From assembly GCF_051245535.1 (NCBI RefSeq), contig NZ_CP195303.1:62001-126000 (forward strand): DNA of 64,000 nucleotides, read 5' to 3'. The DNA comes from Micavibrio aeruginosavorus_D. GTDB taxonomy: Bacteria; Pseudomonadota; Alphaproteobacteria; Micavibrionales; Micavibrionaceae. How positions within the stretch are numbered: the first letter of the stretch is position 1; every line of letters begins with the position of its first letter. Shown here in pieces: positions 57,740 to 64,000 of this stretch. The notes beneath the pieces are model-generated. The model saw only the letters and a list, made by a program, of their open reading frames with translations. It was not told the DNA's origin and did no database searches. The position numbers were made by a program, and so were the translations under genes.

Positions 57740-57811
57740 GCCGCCATCGTCTTACGGGAAAGCGCGGTTCAGGGCAAGGCAAGGCTTGATTTTGCCATAA
57801 TTATTCAGCAA

Positions 57812-59053
57812 TTATTCGTCCTCGGCCCCCGGCTTCCGGCGTGGGAACAACAACCCGGTCAGGATGGTGGCCTGCCGTGGCATGGGGACCAGTTTTTGCT
57901 GTTCATCCAGCGGCACGGGCGCGCGCATCCGCATCCGGTGCAGGACAAAGACGGCCAGCGCCGCAAAGGTCACGGCGATGAAGGCGAAGAAGGCGTGCGG
58001 CCCGAACATATCCATCAACGCGGCGGCCACCGTGGGGCCGAGGCAAGCGCCGATGCCGTTATAGATCAGCATGCTGGCGCTGGCCGATACAAATTGATCG
58101 GGACGCAAATGGTCGTTGGTGTGGGTGATGGCCAACCCATAAAGCGGCATCGCCATCCCGCCATAGAGAATAACGGCGAGGATACCCGGAAATTGCGCCG
58201 GGCTGCCAAGCGCGCACAGGGCGGCCATCAATGCGCCGACGCACGATGTCACCAAAATCATTTTCCGGTGGTCGAACCGATCGGACAACCATCCCATGGG
58301 CAATTGCGAAATCATCCCGCCCAGAATGATGCTGGCGATAAACAATCCAATCTGGTGCGATTGTAACCCTGTCTGCGCCGCGTAAACGGGGCCAATTCCA
58401 AGGGCCACAGCGCCCAAAACCCCGGCGCAGGCCGTGGCAACAACCCCCAACGGTGAGGCGTGGAATAATTCTCGCAAGCCCAGACGCGCGGGCGCGGCAA
58501 AGCTGGGGGCCGATCGCGGGATCAAGGCAATCGGCAACAACGCCAGTGAAATCAGGATCGCGATAATCACGAACAATTCCATCTGGGCCGGGTCGGCCAC
58601 GGGCAACAGCAATTGTCCGGCGGCCAAGCCACCATGCGACAGCATCATATAAATGCTCAGGATCCGCCCACGGTTGCCCGCCTGCGCCAGATCGTTCAGC
58701 CAGCTTTCAACAACAACGTACAGGCCCGCAAAGCTCAGTCCGCTGAAAATGCGTATGATGGCCCAGGCGAGTGGATGGACAAACAGCCCGTGCAACAGAA
58801 TGCAGATGGCGGCCATGGCGGCCAGCGCGGCAAAAACGCGGATATGCCCAACCCGGGCCAGCAATTTCGGCGTGGTCAGCGACCCCAGCAAATATCCGCC
58901 AAAATAACACGACATGATCAGGCCGATGACCGTCGTGTCATAATTTTCAATCGTTGCGCGCAGGCCCAGCAGCGTACCCTGTAGCCCGTTGCCAATCATG
59001 AGTAATGCAAAACCAAGGAAGAGGGGCCACGACTGGGCCAGTACGCTTTTCAT
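57812..59053 (-). CDS. major facilitator superfamily transporter (YcaD-like)
   Basis: Inner-membrane transporter of 413 residues with twelve predicted helices. The first helices (FLGFALLMIGNGLQGTLLGL, MSCYFGGYLLGSL) and the mid-protein loop WLSDRFDHRKMIL are the pattern of the YcaD/UMF1-like MFS branch. Substrate unknown. It begins two bases before the stop of the upstream TPR-sulfotransferase, so the two are co-transcribed. Confidence 0.87.
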   Translation of the reverse strand: MKSVLAQSWPLFLGFALLMIGNGLQGTLLGLRATIENYDTTVIGLIMSCYFGGYLLGSLTTPKLLARVGHIRVFAALAAMAAICILLHGLFVHPLAWAIIRIFSGLSFAGLYVVVESWLNDLAQAGNRGRILSIYMMLSHGGLAAGQLLLPVADPAQMELFVIIAILISLALLPIALIPRSAPSFAAPARLGLRELFHASPLGVVATACAGVLGAVALGIGPVYAAQTGLQSHQIGLFIASIILGGMISQLPMGWLSDRFDHRKMILVTSCVGALMAALCALGSPAQFPGILAVILYGGMAMPLYGLAITHTNDHLRPDQFVSASASMLIYNGIGACLGPTVAAALMDMFGPHAFFAFIAVTFAALAVFVLHRMRMRAPVPLDEQQKLVPMPRQATILTGLLFPRRKPGAEDE

Positions 59054-59055
59054 TT

Positions 59056-61404
59056 TTAAGACACGCGGTTGATCAGGGGTTGAATGTGCGATTCATATTT
59101 GCGCCAGCTTTGCACGGCGGTTTTGTAAACGGGCTTAATCACCTGCGCCTTGCTGGCGGTAATGACGGCGCGTTTATGTTCATGCGGTTTCAGACATGCG
59201 TCATTCCAAGGCAGGCCGATATAATCGATCAGCTTGCGCGCCTGTGATTCCAGATCATTGACCGTGTCTTCGTAATCAATCTCGATAAACGCATCGGGGA
59301 TGGTATCGCGCCAATGCTGCATCATGCGTGTGTAAGCCTGATAATATTGACCCAGCTCGTCCAGATCGTAACTCCAATATTGCCCGCGCGCGAAAAGCTG
59401 TTTGTAACAGGACAATCCCGTATCGACGGGGTCGCGGCGGCAATGGATAATTTTAGCATGGGGCAGGGCGGCGGCAATCATGCCGATGCGTGAAAAATTG
59501 CCAGGCATTTTGTCGGTGATGCGTTTGGCGTTCCCGGTTTTGTCCAGTTTGCGAATGCGTTCGATATAGGTGTGGCCAATATCGGCGGCATTGTCCGGTG
59601 TGACACGCCCGCCGAAGAGTTGTTCGCACACGGTGAAGTCATGCAATTCTCCGGCACCGTAAACATCCGGGTGCGATGATAAAATTTGTTCGGTCAGGGT
59701 CGTGCCCGACCGCGGCATGCCGACGATAAAGACGGGAATATCGCTGTCATAGCCAAGGTTTTTGGCAATCGCGGGTGATGCAAACCGGGCAATGTCGTCC
59801 AGTTGTTTGCACGCATCATCAATATCAAAGAAAATGGTTTTGCGTTTGGTGTCGTTGCCGCGCCGCAGATAATCAAAGGCGCGGTCGTAATCCTTCAAAT
59901 CTTCGTAGGCTTTATACAGGGCGAAATACAGGCTGATTTCCTGTTGTTGGCCGAATTGTTTGATGCGTGGTTCCAGTGCGTGCATGGCGGCCAGATCGGC
60001 ATCATCGGCGGATTCAAATTTTTTCAATTTGACCAATGTCAGATACGGCCCCGGAATATCCGGTGCCATGGTAATGGCGCGGCGGATATGGTCGAGCGCG
60101 TCCGCTTCGTTGCCCAATGACAAAGCAATTTCCGCCTGCATCGCAATGCCATGGGCGAAATCGGGTTTGAGGGCGAGCGCGCGATCAACATTGTCCCGCA
60201 CGGAATCCAGATCGTTTTTGATAAATAAAATCCCGGCCTTGCGGTAATACGGGTCCGGCATTTCGGGGCTGAGGTCAATGGCGCGGTCGATAGATGATAA
60301 CGCATCATCAATACGCCCGGCGCGTTCCTGGGCCGCGGCCAGTTTCATATAAACCCGCGTTGAATCGGGTTTCAACCGCAACGCTTCGTTCAGCGCCAGT
60401 TCCGCCTCGTCAAACCGTTCCGCCATCAACATGACATCGCCGAAATCCACCTGTGCTTCGGCGGAATCGGGTTTGAGTGACACGGCGCGGCGCGCGGCAT
60501 CCTCGGCTTCGCGCAGGCGGCCCAGTTCGCGCAGGGCCAGGCTCATGCTGCTCCACGCTTCGACGTAAGCGGGGTCGAAGGTCACGGCGTATTTTGCGGA
60601 GACCGCCGCATCGGCCAGCTTCATCTGATCGATCAGCGCGATGGCCAGATTGTGGTGGGCCACGGCGTAATCGGGTTTAATGGCGGTGGCGCGGCGGTAA
60701 TAATCCTCGGCCTCGACGCTGCGGCCCAGATCGCGCACAGCATTGCCCAGATTGCACCAGCCTTGTGCATTGTTTTCATCCAGAGCAATGGCTTTGCGGC
60801 AGGATTCTTCGGCGTCATGTAATCGCCCCAGATCGCGGTGGGCGTTGCCAATATTGCTCCACGCGTTCGAGAACGTCGGATTGAAGGTCAGCGCTTGGTG
60901 CCACGCCGCAATAGCCTCTTCGGCGCGGCTCTGTTCCACCAGCGCGTTGCCCAGATTGAGATAGGCGTCGGCAAAATCGGGGCGCAGGGCGATGGCGCGG
61001 CGGGCTGCATTTTCGGCATCCGCATAACGTTTTAAAATCCACAGCGTGTTGGCACGGTTGCTGTGGACATCGGGGTAATCGGGGTTGATGGCGATGGACC
61101 GGTCATATTCCGCCAGCGCCGCATCATACGCGCCCGATTCCGACAGCATGATGCCGTGGTGGTTGGCGATTTCGCAATCATCCGGGGCTTGCGTGGCGGC
61201 TTCGCGCAGGCTGTGGACCGCGTCCTGTAACTGCCCGCGGTGATAACAGGTCAGGCCCAGCATGTGGCGGGCCGGGTAGTAGTCCGGCATATTTGTCAGA
61301 ATGTCGCGGAAGGTGCGGTCGGCCACCATCAGATTGCCCGCCTGCAAATGCTGGACCCCGATATCAAAGGCTTCGTTGATGGTGACAGTGCGTGGCGCGG
61401 TCAT
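59056..61404 (-). CDS. TPR-repeat sulfotransferase
   Basis: A 782-residue fusion. Residues about 1-480 are 12 or more TPR repeats (AYLNLGNALVEQSRAEEAI and similar). The C-terminal 260 residues are a PAPS-dependent sulfotransferase: FIVGMPRSGTTLTEQIL (5'-PSB loop) near residue 555 and IIHCRRDPVDTGLSCYKQLF (3'-PB region) near 655. It resembles bacterial TPR-sulfotransferases of unknown acceptor, possibly a protein or a surface polysaccharide. It is followed by an MFS transporter gene. Confidence 0.88.
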   Translation of the reverse strand: MTAPRTVTINEAFDIGVQHLQAGNLMVADRTFRDILTNMPDYYPARHMLGLTCYHRGQLQDAVHSLREAATQAPDDCEIANHHGIMLSESGAYDAALAEYDRSIAINPDYPDVHSNRANTLWILKRYADAENAARRAIALRPDFADAYLNLGNALVEQSRAEEAIAAWHQALTFNPTFSNAWSNIGNAHRDLGRLHDAEESCRKAIALDENNAQGWCNLGNAVRDLGRSVEAEDYYRRATAIKPDYAVAHHNLAIALIDQMKLADAAVSAKYAVTFDPAYVEAWSSMSLALRELGRLREAEDAARRAVSLKPDSAEAQVDFGDVMLMAERFDEAELALNEALRLKPDSTRVYMKLAAAQERAGRIDDALSSIDRAIDLSPEMPDPYYRKAGILFIKNDLDSVRDNVDRALALKPDFAHGIAMQAEIALSLGNEADALDHIRRAITMAPDIPGPYLTLVKLKKFESADDADLAAMHALEPRIKQFGQQQEISLYFALYKAYEDLKDYDRAFDYLRRGNDTKRKTIFFDIDDACKQLDDIARFASPAIAKNLGYDSDIPVFIVGMPRSGTTLTEQILSSHPDVYGAGELHDFTVCEQLFGGRVTPDNAADIGHTYIERIRKLDKTGNAKRITDKMPGNFSRIGMIAAALPHAKIIHCRRDPVDTGLSCYKQLFARGQYWSYDLDELGQYYQAYTRMMQHWRDTIPDAFIEIDYEDTVNDLESQARKLIDYIGLPWNDACLKPHEHKRAVITASKAQVIKPVYKTAVQSWRKYESHIQPLINRVS

Positions 61405-61745
61405 GGGTTTAAATTACATAATGCAAAAATTTGTTTTGTTGTTTTGGGCCTCTCCACCTCTATCACGCAACGAATGGAGCGGGCCAGAGGATGCGTGTGT
61501 AGCAATCGAAAAAAACATTGGTATTATGAAATTTCACTTAAATGACTCTTCAGGTGAATCGGGCACACTGCTGTGTATCGAATCGGAGAATCAGTGCGGC
61601 GTGTGTGCGCTCATTCTTCTCGCCAGCAGTGTCTGTGAAAAATTCTCTGCGTACATTTTCTTATTATTGATTGAACCCGCATTCGCATGGTTGTGATGAT
61701 CCGTGGCGAATGACAACAAAAAGAATGATTAAAAGGAACCATGCC
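61405..61745. other. intergenic region before the fimbrial genes
   Basis: 340 bases with no convincing gene; the open frames on the plus strand overlap the TPR gene start or lack ribosome-binding sites. It should hold promoters for the TPR gene and for the fimbrial operon; none is clear enough to mark. Confidence 0.5.
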
Positions 61746-62270
61746 ATGAAAATGATGAAGATTCTGATGCTGGGCGCTGCGGTCGCTGTGATCGGCTCCG
61801 GTATTGTGATGCAGAAGGCCGACGCGGCAACCGACGCATTGGATGTGGAAGCGCGGATTTTGAACGCCGTGACCATCACCTGCACGGATGAATTGAGCTT
61901 TGGCTATCTGGCACTTGGTGAAGCCGGAACGGTAACAATTGATACGGCGGGTGGTCGCTCAGAGACGAACGTGGACTTGACTATTCCGGGCGGTTCGTAC
62001 CAGTCCGGCAGCTGTGATGTGACGGGTGACAACACCGTTGTCATGGAAATCACCGGAACGCCGGGAACCATTACCAATGGAACGGACACGCTGAACGTCA
62101 ACAACTTCACCTTTGACGATCCGGTCGGTGCGCCAGGTGTGGGTCCATATCCGACAACGGGAACGGGCGCTGCTGTGGCCATCACCATTGGTGCTGATCT
62201 GGTTGTCGCCGGGACCGAAAGTGCTGGTCAATATCTCGGTACCGTGGATATTACGGCTGACTATCAGTAA
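61746..62270 (+). CDS. DUF4402 pilin-like secreted protein
   Basis: A 174-residue protein with a signal peptide (MKILMLGAAVAVIGSGIVM, cut after ADA). The mature part matches DUF4402: LNAVTITCTDELSFGYLALGE, GGSYQSGSCDVTGDN, and a beta-rich C-terminus ending LGTVDITADYQ. There is one Cys pair (TITC, GSC), as in pilin-like subunits. DUF4402 proteins are usually encoded beside PapD-like chaperones and ushers. AAGGA precedes the ATG at 61746. Confidence 0.82.
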   Translation: MKMMKILMLGAAVAVIGSGIVMQKADAATDALDVEARILNAVTITCTDELSFGYLALGEAGTVTIDTAGGRSETNVDLTIPGGSYQSGSCDVTGDNTVVMEITGTPGTITNGTDTLNVNNFTFDDPVGAPGVGPYPTTGTGAAVAITIGADLVVAGTESAGQYLGTVDITADYQ

Positions 62271-62272
62271 TA

Positions 62273-62293
62273 AGACCGCCTCTCTTGCGGTCT
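62273..62293 (+). terminator. weak hairpin between the two pilin-like genes
   Basis: AGACCGC, loop CTCTCTT, GCGGTCT without a following T run. It is likely a partial terminator or mRNA-stabilising hairpin that lets the first subunit be made in excess. Confidence 0.5.
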
Positions 62294-62391
62294 AATGCGG
62301 GTTCTTGGATCATGAAAGCCGGGGGTTGAAAAATCTCCGGCTGATCCTCTCGAAAAATAAGAACAGTAAAACGAAAAGGCGATCGCTATCT

Positions 62392-62961
62392 ATGGCACGA
62401 CGCCACACTCCATGGAAAAAAACACTGCGTTCCGGGGCCGCGCTGGTTTCGGCGGGGGCGTTGATGTCTGTTGGCGCGCTGGGTGTTGTGCGGGCGATGG
62501 CGGCCACGGTGACATTGCCCATTCTGGTGAATGTCGTTAAATCCATTGAAGTCACCATCAATACATCGCTGAATTTTGGCACCGTTGCCATCACCAACCC
62601 CGATGTTGTCGGGGCTGTGCGTCTGGATCCATCGACCAGCCGGCTCAGTCTGGATGGTCGTGGCGGGCTGGCGCTGGCGGGTGGAACGCCGAAGGCCGGG
62701 CGTATCCGCATCAGCGGCGCGCCATTTCCGGTGAATGTGTCTCTGGCCGCCGATACGATGCAAATCGGCAACGGCGTTGATTTTATGACGGTCAGCAAAT
62801 TCAATTTTATGACCGATCAGGCCGGGCCCCGCGTCACCATTACACCGGGCGGTGCGGGCAGTTCGGCGTTTCTGAATATCGGGGCCACGCTGACATCGCG
62901 CACGGGGCAGCCGACGGGCACCTATACCGGGGCCAATACGATCTATGCCAACTATCAATAA
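62392..62961 (+). CDS. second DUF4402 pilin-like secreted protein
   Basis: A 189-residue relative of the preceding protein, with the same family features: a twin-Arg-free basic signal peptide (KKTLRSGAALVSAGALMSVG, cut near AMA), SIEVTINTSLNFGTVAITN, then RIRISGAPFPVNVSLA, and a C-terminus TGANTIYANYQ close to the first protein's end. Cysteines are absent here. It is probably a minor subunit or tip component of the same fimbria. I chose the ATG at 62392. Confidence 0.8.
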   Translation: MARRHTPWKKTLRSGAALVSAGALMSVGALGVVRAMAATVTLPILVNVVKSIEVTINTSLNFGTVAITNPDVVGAVRLDPSTSRLSLDGRGGLALAGGTPKAGRIRISGAPFPVNVSLAADTMQIGNGVDFMTVSKFNFMTDQAGPRVTITPGGAGSSAFLNIGATLTSRTGQPTGTYTGANTIYANYQ

Positions 62962-63089
62962 AGCGCTGTTTTATTGCGTGTTGTCATATCGCGCCACTGT
63001 GGCCGTCATTGAATTGCCGGATGAAGTGGGGCACAATGGCATGATTATAAACCCATTTCACATTTTTTCGCGATCATAACGGACACACC

Positions 63090-63956
63090 ATGTTGATGAA
63101 TAAAAAGACCAAAGCGTCATCCCGTCACAGCCCCCTTGTGCGTGGTTTGTGTGTTACGGCGGCGGCGTTGGTTTTAACGCTGGCCGCGAATGACGCGCAG
63201 GCCATCCGCCTGACCATGAAACGCGTGATGTTCGAAGGGTCGCAACGCACGGCGGATTTGACCATCATCAACAACACGGCGGAAGAACAGGTTTACCGCC
63301 TCGGTTTCAAAACCATGCGGATGACGCAAGGCGATGGTCTGGAAACATTGGAAGACGGTGTACAGGACCCGGCCTTGAAAAGCGCTGATAGCATGGTGCG
63401 GTTCTCGCCGCGCCGCGTCACCATACCCGCCGGCGGTTCGCAACAGGTCCGCCTGATGTTGAACAAGCCGAAAGATGTGGCGGACGGGGAATATCGGTCC
63501 CATTTCTGGATCCGGCCCGAAGCTGAATCCGCAAAATTCGATCCCGCACCGCAGGATAATGCCGCCAGCGGCCCCAGCGTGCAGATTAAAATGCTGGCCG
63601 GCGTAACGTTGCCTGTGTTCGTGCGGGTTGGTCCCATGAACGTCACCGCAACCATCGCCAACGCCAAAGCCGAGCGCAAGGGCGAGCGGATTGCCGTGAG
63701 CATGGACATTAACCGCGAAGGAAATCGCAGCCTGTATGGCGATGTTGAATTTACCTGCAACGGCAAAGTTCTGCATCAGGTGCGCGGCATTGCGGTGTAT
63801 ACCGAAATTGCCAAACGGACCGTGCGGTTGAATGTGCCCGTGCCGAAGGATGGGTTCGGTGGCTGTTCAGCCATGGATGTCATTTATCGTGCCGAAACTG
63901 CGGATGCGCAGTACAAAGGCGGCGTCATCGCCCAGACACAAGTGGCCATTCCCTAA
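63090..63956 (+). CDS. periplasmic fimbrial chaperone (PapD-like)
   Basis: A 288-residue chaperone with a long basic signal peptide (cut after DAQA). The N-terminal Ig-like domain shows MFEGSQRTADLTIINNT, MVRFSPRRVTIPAGGSQQVRLML and GEYRSHFWIRP, the donor-strand edge pattern of PapD-like chaperones of the archaic (Csu-like) branch. It folds and caps the DUF4402 subunits before they reach the usher, whose gene should lie beyond the window. Confidence 0.85.
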   Translation: MLMNKKTKASSRHSPLVRGLCVTAAALVLTLAANDAQAIRLTMKRVMFEGSQRTADLTIINNTAEEQVYRLGFKTMRMTQGDGLETLEDGVQDPALKSADSMVRFSPRRVTIPAGGSQQVRLMLNKPKDVADGEYRSHFWIRPEAESAKFDPAPQDNAASGPSVQIKMLAGVTLPVFVRVGPMNVTATIANAKAERKGERIAVSMDINREGNRSLYGDVEFTCNGKVLHQVRGIAVYTEIAKRTVRLNVPVPKDGFGGCSAMDVIYRAETADAQYKGGVIAQTQVAIP

Positions 63957-63975
63957 AGCGTTTATTACCAAACAA

Positions 63976-64000
63976 AAACCCGCCGGATGATGGCGGGTTT
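63976..64000 (+). terminator. terminator after the chaperone gene (cut by the window end)
   Basis: AAAACCCGCC, loop GGATGAT, GGCGGGTTT; the T run continues past the window. Confidence 0.65.

Noticed and set aside
61301..61696. Open frames spanning the start of the TPR-sulfotransferase gene
   Set aside because: They begin antisense to a well-supported gene and have no family features.

Overview
This window looks like chromosome from an alphaproteobacterium. The 16S and 23S genes and the tRNA-Ile/tRNA-Ala spacer have the alphaproteobacterial form, and there is a homospermidine synthase, a DUF1489 gene and a CheA/W/B/R cluster. The overall gene set reminds me of the predatory genus Micavibrio. 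That genus assignment is inference only; a 16S search would settle it.

Layout. 1-13.0 kb: a rhomboid protease, an omega-amino-acid transaminase, small unknowns, a TauE/SafE transporter, then a surface-polysaccharide locus (Wzy-like polymerase, three glycosyltransferases, Wzz-like protein, SLBB export protein). 13.1-15.5 kb: DUF1489 and three unknown genes, two of them diverged paralogues. 15.5-21.1 kb: a complete rRNA operon (three evenly spaced promoters, 16S, tRNA-Ile, tRNA-Ala, 23S, 5S), followed by DUF486 and the initiator tRNA-fMet.

21.7-42.35 kb is a genomic island of about 20.6 kb inserted in the tRNA-fMet gene. The end of the tRNA is repeated at the far border. The island has a tyrosine integrase, excisionase-like regulators and a P4-type TOPRIM/SF3-helicase replication protein, but no capsid or conjugation genes. 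Its cargo is mostly defence: a TIR-domain protein, a DUF2971 protein, a TacA/TacT-type toxin-antitoxin operon with a third small gene, a type I restriction-modification operon with an unknown gene between hsdS and hsdM, and a two-gene operon of an Abi/UG-type reverse transcriptase translationally coupled to a PD-(D/E)XK nuclease-like protein. The last pair is the best candidate for an undescribed or little-described system. The island also has att-core-like repeats in inverted orientation near both ends.

42.5-50.3 kb: a chemotaxis block (soluble PAS chemoreceptor; cheZ-like and cheY divergent from cheA-cheW-cheB-cheR). 50.3-55.6 kb: homospermidine synthase, a lipoprotein, an Asn-rich secreted protein and a Sel1-type repeat protein with an internal duplication. 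55.6-61.4 kb: galE with a glycosyltransferase, then an MFS transporter with a TPR-sulfotransferase. 61.7-64.0 kb: two DUF4402 pilin-like proteins and a PapD-type chaperone, the start of a chaperone-usher fimbrial operon that runs off the window.

Core genes are GC-rich with short spacing and many 4-base stop/start overlaps. The outer parts of the island, especially the reverse transcriptase operon and the unknown genes, are visibly more AT-rich, as expected for acquired DNA.
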